Source: Streptomyces ficellus (GTDB taxonomy: Bacteria > Actinomycetota > Actinomycetes > Streptomycetales > Streptomycetaceae). From it: 38,716 nt of DNA. The notes under the pieces are model-generated. The model had not been told where the DNA came from. It did not search any database and was given only the letters and a program-made list of their open reading frames with translations. Shown one piece after another: positions 16,357 through 23,776 of this stretch. The translations under genes were made by a program, and so were the position numbers. Positions within the stretch are counted from its first letter, which is position 1. Each line of letters starts with the position of its first letter. The DNA lies in NCBI RefSeq assembly GCF_030406405.1, contig NZ_JAUEPL010000057.1, forward strand, positions 1-38,716. Direction: 5' to 3'.

Positions 16357-17460
16357 ATGGAGATTCTCTGGTTCCTGTTCGCGGTGGGCCTGATCGGTGT
16401 GGCCGTCGTGCCCTGGCTGATGCGCCGCCGTGCCGGTATCCGCCTGGCCGAGCCCGGCTCGCCCGACGCCGCCGACCCGAGCGCGTACGGCTTCGTACGC
16501 CAGGAGCACCTCGACGTACGCCTGCCGGGACCGGACCAGGACCTCCTGGACGTGCTGGACCTCGTGCAGCGCACCCAGGACTGGCGGGCCGCCTCGCAGC
16601 TGCTGGCGGGCACCGACAAGGACGGCGAGGTGCGCTGGCAGCGGGTGCAGGCGTTCGCGGGCGCGGCGTCGCTGGAGCTCCGGCAGCAGCCGGGCGTCGG
16701 CGGGGCGTGGCTGCGGGCGTGGCGCGCCGAGAAGCCGAAGGACCCGGGCGGGGCGCAGGTGCACGCCGAGTTCCTGGTGCAGCAGGCGTGGCGGTCGTCG
16801 GCGGCGGGCAGCGACGACTTCCGGATCATCCTGGAAGAGGCGCGGACGGTGTGCGAGGAGGCGGCCCTGCTGGCGCCCGGCGACCCCGTCCCGTACATCG
16901 TCGAACTGGCCGTCGCGCGGGGTCTTGGCTACTCGCACGAGCAGTTCGACCAGGTCTGGGCGAAGATCATGGACCGCGCGCCGCAGCACATGGGCGCGCA
17001 TCTGGCGGCGCTGCACTACTGGTGCGAGAAGTGGCACGGCTCCCGGCAGGACGCGGACCGGTTCGCGACGGCCGCCGCGGCGCGCGCCCCGCAGGGCTCG
17101 CTGCTCGCCGCGCTGCCGCTGTTCGCGGTGTTCGAGCACCTGCCGGAAGTGGCGCTGGTACGGGACTTCTACGGCACCGAGGTGGTGTCCAAGGCCATGG
17201 AGGGCGCGCTGTACGCGGTGCACTCGGCCCGCCCGGACGACCCGATGCTGGCGCACGTACGCCACCTGCTGATCCACTTCCTGGTACGGGCGGAACGCTG
17301 GTCGGAGGCCATGCGGCAACTGGTCCACGTCGACGGCCATATCGGCGCGCTGCCGTGGACGCTGAGCGAGGACCCGGCGGCGGAGTACGCGGTGTACCGG
17401 GCGCTGGCGGTGGCCGGCTACGAGGCGAACGGCGGCAGCCCGGCGACGCTGCTGCACTGA
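16357..17460 (+). CDS. Membrane-anchored helical protein, paralogue A
   Basis: A 367-residue protein of unknown function. Residues 2-22 are a transmembrane anchor followed by R-R-R, so most of the protein is probably cytoplasmic. The rest is helical and TPR-like, with A-L-H-Y-W-C-E-K-W-H-G-S near residue 220, P-V-P-Y-I-V-E-L near 175 and V-D-G-H-I-G-A-L-P-W near 325. The same three blocks occur in order in the protein at 19349-20476, so the two are paralogues. The Y-W-C-x-K-W-x-G-S block reminds me of DUF4034, but I could not confirm that. The M48 protease gene lies between the two. The start is only 60 bases from the divergent metB start, and no clear Shine-Dalgarno sequence precedes the ATG. 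Confidence 0.85.
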   Translation: MEILWFLFAVGLIGVAVVPWLMRRRAGIRLAEPGSPDAADPSAYGFVRQEHLDVRLPGPDQDLLDVLDLVQRTQDWRAASQLLAGTDKDGEVRWQRVQAFAGAASLELRQQPGVGGAWLRAWRAEKPKDPGGAQVHAEFLVQQAWRSSAAGSDDFRIILEEARTVCEEAALLAPGDPVPYIVELAVARGLGYSHEQFDQVWAKIMDRAPQHMGAHLAALHYWCEKWHGSRQDADRFATAAAARAPQGSLLAALPLFAVFEHLPEVALVRDFYGTEVVSKAMEGALYAVHSARPDDPMLAHVRHLLIHFLVRAERWSEAMRQLVHVDGHIGALPWTLSEDPAAEYAVYRALAVAGYEANGGSPATLLH

Positions 17461-17485
17461 GCGGTGCGGGCCGTCGGTGCCGTTG

Positions 17486-17513
17486 GGTCGGTGCCGTCGG
17501 CTCGGCACCGACC
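17486..17513. terminator. Hairpin after paralogue A
   Basis: GGTCGGTGCCG (17486-17496) and CGGCACCGACC (17503-17513) are a perfect 11-base stem around TCGGCT, 25 bases after the stop codon. It probably separates paralogue A from the protease operon. Confidence 0.6.
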
Positions 17514-17636
17514 GGGCGGTGCCGACCCGGTGCCGACCCGGTACCGCCCGCCTCCGGCGCCAAACAGCGCCGCGCCCCTCGCACCGCGCCCCTCCCGCCG
17601 CGCCCCTCGCGCCCCCGGCCCCCGGTCCGGGGCCGG
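17514..17636. repeat. GC-rich direct and inverted repeats
   Basis: Two copies of GGTGCCGACCC, a long-range GGGCGGT/ACCGCCC pair, three CGCGCCCCTC copies and a GGCCCC/GGGGCC hairpin fill the space before the protease promoter. No gene is seen in it. Confidence 0.5.
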
Positions 17637-17648
17637 GGCGGGCCCGAC

Positions 17649-17678
17649 TTGTCGGCCGTGCCGCCGGTAGGTGATACT
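17649..17678 (+). promoter_or_regulatory. Promoter of the M48 protease operon
   Basis: TTGTCG (17649-17654), an 18-base spacer and GATACT (17673-17678) match the vegetative Streptomyces pattern. This gives a leader of about 50 bases before the ATG at 17736. Confidence 0.5.
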
Positions 17679-17735
17679 CCGCTTCCCCCCACGCCTCTTC
17701 GTCATGTCCATTTCCCGTGGGGGGAACTCTGCCCG

Positions 17736-19352
17736 ATGGGCGCAACCCTGCGCGCGCTGCGCGCCCTCTTCCTGTTCGCAGGCTTCTACCTGCTCGGCGT
17801 ACTCCTGCTCGTGGCCCTCGCCGGCCTCGACCACCTGCTGTACCTGTACGCCCCCTCCGGCGTCGCCGCCAAGCTGTACGTCGTCTCGCTGCTGCTGGCC
17901 GTCCCCGTCGTGCGCGGCCTGTTCATGCTGCGTACGCCGAAGGACGCCGGCGAACCGGGCCTGACCGTCACCGAGGCCGACGAGCCGGAGCTGTGGCGCA
18001 CCGTCCGGGAGCTGGCCGCACAGGTCGGCACCCGGGCGCCGTCGCGGATCACGCTCACCGGTGACGTCAACGCCGCCGTCAGCGAGAACGCCCGCCTCCT
18101 CGGCCTCCTGCCCGGACCGCGCCGCCTGTACCTGGGCGTGCCGCTGGTGCAGGGCCTGAGCGAGGCCCAGCTGCGCGCCGTGCTGGCCCACGAGCTGGGC
18201 CACTACGCGAACCACGACACCCGCCTCGGCGCGCTCACCGGGCGCGGCCGCGCCCAGGTGCTGCGCACCATCCGGCACTTCGAGGAGCGTGCCGCGAAGA
18301 CCGCCGGCCGCGAGCGGGCCCGCCAGGAGAAGCGGAACACCAGGGCCCAGGCCCGGGGCAGGGCGGCCCGCGAGGTCGACACGGGCGGCGCCGGCATCAC
18401 GTACCGCACGATGGCCAAGGTCTACACCGCGTACGCCAGGCTGTACTTCCGCGCCACGCTGGCCGGAGCCCGGCAGGAGGAGTACGCCGCCGACGCCGCG
18501 GCCGCCCGGATCGCCGGCCGTGACGCGACCGCCTCCGCGCTGCGCGAACTGCCCGCGCTCAGCGCCGCGTTCGGGTTCTACATGAAGTCCTACGCCACGC
18601 TGGGCACCGCCGCTCGGCTGCTGCCCCCGCGAGGCGAGGTGTTCGGCGGCTTCGGCCGCATGCTGACCGCCCGCGAACTGGAACTGGTGGGGCTGCGCGC
18701 CGAGCTGCCCACCGAGCCGGCCTCCCCGTACGACTCGCACCCGCCCATCGCCGACCGCGTCCGCCGTATCGAGGGCCTCCCGGCCGACGAGCGGGCCGAC
18801 GAGGGCAAGGGCGCCGCCCTGGACCTCCTGGCCGACCCGCGCCGCACCCTGGCCGCCCTGGAGGACGCCGTCCTCTCCGACGAGGTGCTCGCCTTCCGCC
18901 GTACCGGCGACTGGCAGGAGCTGCTCGACGGGGCCATGGGCGCCCGGCTGGGGTCGCTGGACTCGCCGCTGCACCGGGCGCTGGCCATGTACACGCGTGA
19001 GCTGCCGACGCTGCCCGCGCTGCTGAAGGTCATCGAGGACGGGCAGCTGTGGAAGCTGGCCCAGCGGCTGCCGCTGTCGGACGAGGCGGCCGCGGCGAAC
19101 GGCCGCGTCTTCCGCGAGTTCGTCCGTCCCGTGCTGCGCACCTCGCTCAGCCGTATGGCACTGGCGGACCTACAGGCCCGCTCCCTGCTGCGCTGGGAGT
19201 TCTCGTGGTCCGAGGCGGCGAGCGTACGCCTGCCGCAGACGGCCGGCGGGACGGAACCGGACCTGGATGCGGCGATCGACGCGGCGCTCGCGGACCTTCC
19301 CGACACCACGCCGCTGCGCACCCTTCTCACTCACGGACGGCAGACCACGTGA
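17736..19352 (+). CDS. M48-family membrane zinc metalloprotease
   Basis: A 538-residue membrane peptidase. Two hydrophobic segments lie at about residues 10-32 and 45-64. The zinc motif H-E-L-G-H is at 152-156 within V-L-A-H-E-L-G-H-Y-A-N-H-D, and the third-ligand helix E-E-Y-A-A-D at 248-253 follows after a highly charged Arg-rich insert (170-215). The HExxH...ExxxD arrangement is that of M48 (HtpX/Ste24/CAAX-protease) enzymes. Residues 335-538 are a long C-terminal helical region not needed by HtpX, which has about 290 residues. The ATG at 17736 has GGGGGAA ten bases upstream; the open frame upstream of it is not coding. It overlaps paralogue B by four bases (GTGA). Membrane-protein quality control is the family role; the true substrate is unknown. 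Confidence 0.9.
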   Translation: MGATLRALRALFLFAGFYLLGVLLLVALAGLDHLLYLYAPSGVAAKLYVVSLLLAVPVVRGLFMLRTPKDAGEPGLTVTEADEPELWRTVRELAAQVGTRAPSRITLTGDVNAAVSENARLLGLLPGPRRLYLGVPLVQGLSEAQLRAVLAHELGHYANHDTRLGALTGRGRAQVLRTIRHFEERAAKTAGRERARQEKRNTRAQARGRAAREVDTGGAGITYRTMAKVYTAYARLYFRATLAGARQEEYAADAAAARIAGRDATASALRELPALSAAFGFYMKSYATLGTAARLLPPRGEVFGGFGRMLTARELELVGLRAELPTEPASPYDSHPPIADRVRRIEGLPADERADEGKGAALDLLADPRRTLAALEDAVLSDEVLAFRRTGDWQELLDGAMGARLGSLDSPLHRALAMYTRELPTLPALLKVIEDGQLWKLAQRLPLSDEAAAANGRVFREFVRPVLRTSLSRMALADLQARSLLRWEFSWSEAASVRLPQTAGGTEPDLDAAIDAALADLPDTTPLRTLLTHGRQTT

Positions 19353-20476
19353 CCACCCTGCTCTGGATCATCCTGACGCCCATCGCGCTCGCCCTGCTGG
19401 CGATCGGGCTGTACTTCCTCAAAGCCATCGTGCAAGGCGCCATCGAGGGCCTGCGGAGCTCCGGCGACGAACCGGCCGACTACCGCATTCCCGAGGAGGT
19501 CGCCGCCCAGGGGTTCCTGCCGCGCGAACGGCAGGACACGGACGCGGGCGATCCGCTGCCGGCGGAGGCGGCCGCCGCCGAGGCCGCCGCCCTGGCCGGC
19601 GACTGGCGGGCCGCCGCCGCGCTGCTGGAGCGGCAGCGGCTGACCGGGGACTGGGACCGGCGCTACCAGTTCGTCAACTCGCTCGCCGGGGAGGCGGTCG
19701 AAGAGGATGCCTGGCTGCTGGCCTGGGAGGCCGCGGCTCCGGAGGACCCCGACGCGGCGGTGGTCCGGGCGACCAGCACGATCGGCCTGGCCTGGGCGCT
19801 GCGCGGCGGCGCGCTCGCCCAGGACACCACCTCGGAGCAGTTCCGGGGCTTCCACCGGACGATCGCCGTCGCACGCGAGCAGGTGGCGCGCGCGGCGCGG
19901 CTCGCGCCGGCCGATCCCTGTCCGTACATCGAGGAGATCTGGGTCGCGCTCGCACTGGGCTATCCGCACTCCGAGATGGACCGCCTGTGGACCGAGATCA
20001 CGGCGCGTGCCCCGCACCACTACATGGCCCACTACGCGGCGCTCCAGTACTGGTGTGCCAAGTGGCGCGGCTCCGAGGAGCTGGCCACCGAGTTCGCCGA
20101 GCGGGCCGCCGCCTCGGCGCCCCCCGGCACGCTGCTGACGGCCCTGCCGCTCTTCGCGCACTTCGAGCACGACAACGGTCCATGGGCGTGTCCGGAGGGC
20201 GCCGACACTCCGCGGATGCGTGCGGCGGTGGACGCGGCGCTGGCGGACGCGGCGGCCGCGGACCCCACGCACCCGTACCTCATCGCGGTGCGCAACGTGC
20301 TGGCCTACTACCTGGCCCACCAGGAGCGGTACGAGGCGGCGGTGGAGCAGTTCCGGCTGGTGGACGGCCGTATCGGCGTCGTTCCCTGGTCGTACCACGG
20401 CGATCCCGCCGAGGTGTACCTCGAACTGCGCGACAAGGCCGTGCTCCAGGCCGCCAGGGCCGCCGGGCGGCGCTGA
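19349..20476 (+). CDS. Membrane-anchored helical protein, paralogue B
   Basis: A 375-residue protein of unknown function, paralogous to the product of 16357-17460. It starts with GTG at 19349 inside the protease stop (GTGA), so the two are translationally coupled. Residues 2-25 are a transmembrane anchor; the remainder is Ala-rich and helical. Shared blocks with paralogue A are P-C-P-Y-I-E-E near 195, A-L-Q-Y-W-C-A-K-W-R-G-S near 234, P-G-T-L-L-T-A-L-P-L-F-A-x-F-E-H near 257 and V-D-G-R-I-G-V-V-P-W near 340. The coupling suggests an accessory or adaptor subunit of the protease; that is inference from gene order. Confidence 0.87.
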   Translation: MTTLLWIILTPIALALLAIGLYFLKAIVQGAIEGLRSSGDEPADYRIPEEVAAQGFLPRERQDTDAGDPLPAEAAAAEAAALAGDWRAAAALLERQRLTGDWDRRYQFVNSLAGEAVEEDAWLLAWEAAAPEDPDAAVVRATSTIGLAWALRGGALAQDTTSEQFRGFHRTIAVAREQVARAARLAPADPCPYIEEIWVALALGYPHSEMDRLWTEITARAPHHYMAHYAALQYWCAKWRGSEELATEFAERAAASAPPGTLLTALPLFAHFEHDNGPWACPEGADTPRMRAAVDAALADAAAADPTHPYLIAVRNVLAYYLAHQERYEAAVEQFRLVDGRIGVVPWSYHGDPAEVYLELRDKAVLQAARAAGRR

Positions 20477-20487
20477 GCCGGAATTCC

Positions 20488-20520
20488 GGGCGGCACCGGA
20501 GCGTTGTCCCGGTGCCGCCC
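20488..20520. terminator. Hairpin between paralogue B and msrA
   Basis: GGGCGGCACCGG (20488-20499) and CCGGTGCCGCCC (20509-20520) form a perfect 12-base stem with a nine-base loop, 11 bases after the stop. It probably ends the protease operon. Confidence 0.65.
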
Positions 20521-20547
20521 CGGCGTCCCGCAGAAGGAGACCGAGTC

Positions 20548-21216
20548 ATGCTGTTCGGCCGCACCCCCGTGCTCCCCACCCGCGACCAGGCCCTCCCCGG
20601 CCGCCCGGAGCCGGCGTTCACCGTCCCCTCCCGCCACACGGTCCTCGGCAACCCGCTCCTCGGCCCCTACCCGGCCGGTCTGGAGATCGCGGACTTCGGC
20701 CTGGGCTGTTTCTGGGGCGCGGAGCGGAAGTTCTGGCAGACGGACGGCGTGTGGACGACCCTCGCCGGCTACCAGGGCGGCTACACGGAGAACCCCACCT
20801 ACGAAGAGGTCTGCTCCGGCCTGACGGGCCACACGGAGGTGGTCCGCGTGGTCTTCGACCCGAAGGCCGTCTCGTACGCAAAGCTCCTGAAGCTCTTCTG
20901 GGAGTCCCACGACCCCACCCAGGGCTTCCGCCAGGGCAATGACGTGGGCACCCAGTACCGCTCGGCGATCTACACCCACTCCCCCGCCCACGCGGAAGCC
21001 GCCGAGTCCTCCCGCGACGCCTACCAGCAGGTCCTGACGGGCTCGGGCTACGGCACGATCACCACGGAGATCCTCCCCGCCGCCGACCGCCCCTTCTACC
21101 CGGCGGAGCCCTACCACCAGCAGTACCTGGACAAGAACCCCGGCGGCTACTGCGGCATCGGCGGCACGGGAGTCAGTTGCCCGGTGGGTGTGGCCAGGGC
21201 GGGTGACGGTGCCTGA
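20548..21216 (+). CDS. msrA: Peptide-methionine (S)-S-oxide reductase
   Basis: A 222-residue MsrA that reduces methionine-S-sulfoxide in proteins, using thioredoxin for recycling. The catalytic cysteine is C54 in G-L-G-C-F-W-G-A-E; G-Y-Q-G-G and G-H-T-E-V-V-R-V-V-F follow as expected. The C-terminal Cys-Gly-rich segment has C202 and C211 as likely resolving cysteines. The N-terminal extension of about 45 residues (L-F-G-R-T-P-V-L-P ... H-x-V-L-G-N-P-L) is that of the E. coli-type long form. AAGGAG lies about eight bases before the ATG. It overlaps the start region of the next small membrane gene. Confidence 0.95.
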   Translation: MLFGRTPVLPTRDQALPGRPEPAFTVPSRHTVLGNPLLGPYPAGLEIADFGLGCFWGAERKFWQTDGVWTTLAGYQGGYTENPTYEEVCSGLTGHTEVVRVVFDPKAVSYAKLLKLFWESHDPTQGFRQGNDVGTQYRSAIYTHSPAHAEAAESSRDAYQQVLTGSGYGTITTEILPAADRPFYPAEPYHQQYLDKNPGGYCGIGGTGVSCPVGVARAGDGA

Positions 21217-21580
21217 GCCCGCACCGGGCCGCCGCACCTGGACGAACCGGCGGCTGAGCGGCGCCTGGGCGCTCACCCTGTCCTTCGACTTCATGGTCAG
21301 CTGCCTGGCGGCCCTCGCGCTGTGCGGCATCGCGCTCCTGCTTCCCGGGCTGACCGAGGACTACGACCAACCCACCTGGTCCGCCGGTGCCGTGGCCCTC
21401 TTCGGGAGCGCGCTGGTGCTTCTCGGCTCGCTGGCGGTCACGGTTCTGGCCGTCTTCCGGGCCGGGAGGGAACGCGTACGCCGCGCCGGGCTGACCCTGT
21501 CGGTCGGCCGGCTGGGGCTGCTGGTCCTCGGCGGGGTTGGCTATGTCGGGTACGGGGTCGTCAGCATCGAGTTCGCCTGA
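21203..21580 (+). CDS. Small three-helix membrane protein, unknown
   Basis: A protein of about 125 residues with three hydrophobic segments (roughly residues 25-50, 60-85 and 98-122) separated by an acidic loop (T-E-D-Y-D-Q-P-T-W) and a basic loop (R-A-G-R-E-R-V-R-R). In-frame GTG codons at 21188, 21203 and 21209 all overlap or touch the msrA end, and none has a clearly better ribosome binding site; I chose 21203. Translation is probably coupled to msrA. I recognise no family. Confidence 0.65.
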   Translation: MTVPEPAPGRRTWTNRRLSGAWALTLSFDFMVSCLAALALCGIALLLPGLTEDYDQPTWSAGAVALFGSALVLLGSLAVTVLAVFRAGRERVRRAGLTLSVGRLGLLVLGGVGYVGYGVVSIEFA

Positions 21581-21606
21581 TCACTCCGGCGACGTGGCAT
21601 GGCGCA

Positions 21607-21623
21607 CGGGGTCGATGACCCCG
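21607..21623. terminator. Short hairpin between convergent genes
   Basis: CGGGGTC (21607-21613) and GACCCCG (21617-21623) pair perfectly around GAT, between the small membrane gene and the alcohol dehydrogenase gene. Confidence 0.45.
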
Positions 21624-21639
21624 CAGGGCATCGAGGCCG

Positions 21640-22683
21640 TCAGATCGTCGCGGCGTCGATGACGAAGCGGTAGCGAACGTCGCTCTTCAGGACACGCTCG
21701 TACGCCTCGTTGATCTGGTCCGCGCGGATCAGCTCGATGTCCGCGCCCAGGCCGTGCTCGGCGCAGAAGTCCAGCATGTCCTGGGTCTCGGCGATGGAGC
21801 CGATCATCGAACCGGCGAGGGTCTTGCGGCCGCCGATGACCGAGAAGAGGTTCAGCGAGACGGGCTCCTCGGGCGCGCCGACGTTCACCATGGCGCCGTC
21901 CGTCTTGAGCAGGCTCAGGTAGGCGCCCAGGTCCAGCGGCGCCGAGACCGTGGAGACGATCAGGTCGAAGGTGCCCGCGAGCTTCTCGAAGGTCTCCGGG
22001 TCGCTGGTCGCGTGGAAGTGGTCGGCGCCCAGCCGCAGGCCGTCCTCCTGCTTGCGCAGGCTCTGGCTGAGTACGGTGACCTCGGCTCCCAGCGCGTGGG
22101 CGATCTTCACGCCCATGTGGCCGAGGCCGCCGAGCCCGACGATCGCCACGTTCTTGCCGGGGCCGGCCTTCCAGTGGACGAGCGGCGAGTAGAGGGTGAC
22201 GCCGGCGCACAGCAGGGGCGCGGCCACGTCGAGGGCGAGGCCGTCGGGGATGCGGACGGTGTAGTTCTCGTCCACGACGATGTGGGTGGAGTAGCCGCCG
22301 TAGGTGGGCTCGCCGTTCCTGTCGAGGGCGTTGTACGTGCCGGTCATGCCCTGCACGCAGTACTGCTCCAGACCCTGGCGGCAGTAGTCGCACGCGCGGC
22401 AGGAGTCCACGAAGCAGCCGACGCCGACCCGGTCGCCGACCTTGTGCCGGGTGACGCCGGGGCCGGTCTCGGTGACGACGCCGGCGATCTCGTGGCCGGG
22501 CACCATCGGGAAGATGCCCTCGCCCCAGCCGTCGCGCGCCTGGTGGATGTCGGAGTGGCAGATGCCGGCGTACGCGATCTCGATCAGTACGTCGTGTTCC
22601 CCGACCGTGCGGCGCGGGATGGTGGTGCGCTCCAGCGGGGCGTGGGCGGCGGGGGCTGCGTAGGCGAAGACGTTGGTGCTCAT
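21640..22683 (-). CDS. Zinc-dependent NAD(P) alcohol dehydrogenase
   Basis: A 347-residue medium-chain dehydrogenase of the cinnamyl-alcohol/YahK type, reducing aldehydes or oxidising alcohols in the cytoplasm. Catalytic zinc ligands are C42 in A-G-I-C-H-S-D and H64-E65 in P-G-H-E; the structural zinc cysteines are C95, C98, C101 and C109. The nucleotide-binding loop is V-G-L-G-G-L-G-H-M-G near 180. The ATG at 22683 gives the usual M-S-T-N-V-F-A-Y-A-A start; an in-frame upstream ATG at 22755 would add 24 unlike residues and run through the divergent promoter. The MmyB-type regulator is transcribed away from it across 127 bases of repeat-bearing DNA. Confidence 0.92.
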   Translation of the reverse strand: MSTNVFAYAAPAAHAPLERTTIPRRTVGEHDVLIEIAYAGICHSDIHQARDGWGEGIFPMVPGHEIAGVVTETGPGVTRHKVGDRVGVGCFVDSCRACDYCRQGLEQYCVQGMTGTYNALDRNGEPTYGGYSTHIVVDENYTVRIPDGLALDVAAPLLCAGVTLYSPLVHWKAGPGKNVAIVGLGGLGHMGVKIAHALGAEVTVLSQSLRKQEDGLRLGADHFHATSDPETFEKLAGTFDLIVSTVSAPLDLGAYLSLLKTDGAMVNVGAPEEPVSLNLFSVIGGRKTLAGSMIGSIAETQDMLDFCAEHGLGADIELIRADQINEAYERVLKSDVRYRFVIDAATI

Positions 22684-22726
22684 GGGGACGATCGTGCCGG
22701 TGCGGGCGCGGATCACCCAGACACCT

Positions 22727-22806
22727 GTCGTACCTACGACCGGCGTGCGTACCACTGGCAGGGACAGGAACAGCGGCCTCCCGGTGCGTACGACCAGGAA
22801 TACTTG
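22727..22806. promoter_or_regulatory. Divergent control region, alcohol dehydrogenase / MmyB regulator
   Basis: A perfect palindrome GTCGTA-CC-TACGAC is at 22727-22740. Two direct GTGCGTAC copies follow at 22745-22752 and 22784-22791. TACTTG at 22801-22806 may be the -10 of the regulator, putting transcription start close to its ATG at 22811. Confidence 0.5.
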
Positions 22807-22810
22807 CGGT

Positions 22811-23671
22811 ATGGACCAGCGTGCCGAACTCAGCGAATTCCTCCGCTCACGGCGGGCCCGGCTGAAGCCGGAGGACGTCGGGCTGCCCGAGTTCGGCCGG
22901 CACCGCCGCGTACCGGGGCTGCGGCGCGAGGAGCTGGCGCAGCTGGCGGGGGTCTCGGTCGCGTACTACACGCGCCTGGAGCAGGGCAACGGCCGTAACG
23001 TCTCGGGTGAGGTGCTGGACGCGATCGCCCGCGCGCTGCGGCTGACGGACGCCGAGCGTGACCACCTCACGCACCTGGCGAAGCCGACGTACAAGAAGAA
23101 GCGGCGGGCGTCGGTCACGCGCCCCCAGACGGTGCGGCCGGCGCTGCGGCTGCTGCTGGACGCGATGGACGGGGTGCCCGCGTACCTGCTGGGACGGCGG
23201 CTGGACATCATCGGCTGGAACCGGATGGCGCGGGCGCTGCTCGGCGACTTCGCGGCGCTGGAGCCGCAGGAGCGGAACATGGCGTGGCAGGTGTTCCTCG
23301 CCCCCAACGCACGAGACCTGTACGTCGACTGGGAGGCCAAGGCGACGGAGGTGGTGAGCGTGCTGCGGATGTACGCGGGGTGTTCGGCGGACGATCCGCA
23401 GCTGTCGGCCCTGGTGGGGGAACTGTCCGTGAAGAGCCCGGAGTTCCGGGCCCTGTGGGCGGCGCACACGGTCCAGGACAAGGGGCACGGCGTGAAGCGG
23501 CTGCGCCATCCGCTGGTGGGTGAGCTGACGCTGGCGTACGAGACGCTGAAGGTGCCGGACGATCACGACCTGCACCTGGTGGCCTACACCGCCGAGCCGG
23601 GGTCGCGGTCGGCGGACGCGCTGGGGCTGCTGGCGAACTGGGGCGTGGACGAGGTCGCCGACGCCCGGTGA
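22811..23671 (+). CDS. XRE helix-turn-helix regulator with MmyB ligand-binding domain
   Basis: A 286-residue regulator. The N-terminal HTH (about residues 10-80) reads L-R-R-E-E-L-A-Q-L-A-G-V-S-V-A-Y-Y-T-R-L-E-Q-G, the usual MmyB-family HTH. The C-terminal PAS-like MmyB domain (about 105-275) includes Y-L-L-G-R-R-L-D-I-I-G-W-N and H-P-L-V-G-E-L-T-L-A-Y-E. In Streptomyces these proteins are commonly encoded divergently from an oxidoreductase they regulate, which matches this arrangement. The ligand is unknown; fatty acids have been proposed for the family. The ATG at 22811 lacks a good Shine-Dalgarno sequence. Confidence 0.92.
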   Translation: MDQRAELSEFLRSRRARLKPEDVGLPEFGRHRRVPGLRREELAQLAGVSVAYYTRLEQGNGRNVSGEVLDAIARALRLTDAERDHLTHLAKPTYKKKRRASVTRPQTVRPALRLLLDAMDGVPAYLLGRRLDIIGWNRMARALLGDFAALEPQERNMAWQVFLAPNARDLYVDWEAKATEVVSVLRMYAGCSADDPQLSALVGELSVKSPEFRALWAAHTVQDKGHGVKRLRHPLVGELTLAYETLKVPDDHDLHLVAYTAEPGSRSADALGLLANWGVDEVADAR

Positions 23672-23725
23672 CCGCGCGGCGACCGGCCGGTGACCGCGCG
23701 GTGACGGGACGGCGGGCAGGAGAAA

Positions 23726-23759
23726 GGGCGGCGGCCCTCCCGGAGGAGGACCACCGCCC
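23726..23759. terminator. Hairpin between convergent regulator and transpeptidase genes
   Basis: A GGGCGG...CCTCC arm pairs with GGAGG...CCGCCC around a CGGA tetraloop, with two C-A mismatches. Confidence 0.6.
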
Positions 23760-23776
23760 GCTGTTCAGGGTGTGGC

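Noticed and set aside
16297..17745. Minus-strand extension of metB through the region opposite paralogue A.
   Set aside because: The extension is Arg/Pro-rich and shares nothing with PLP enzymes; family similarity begins at 16296.
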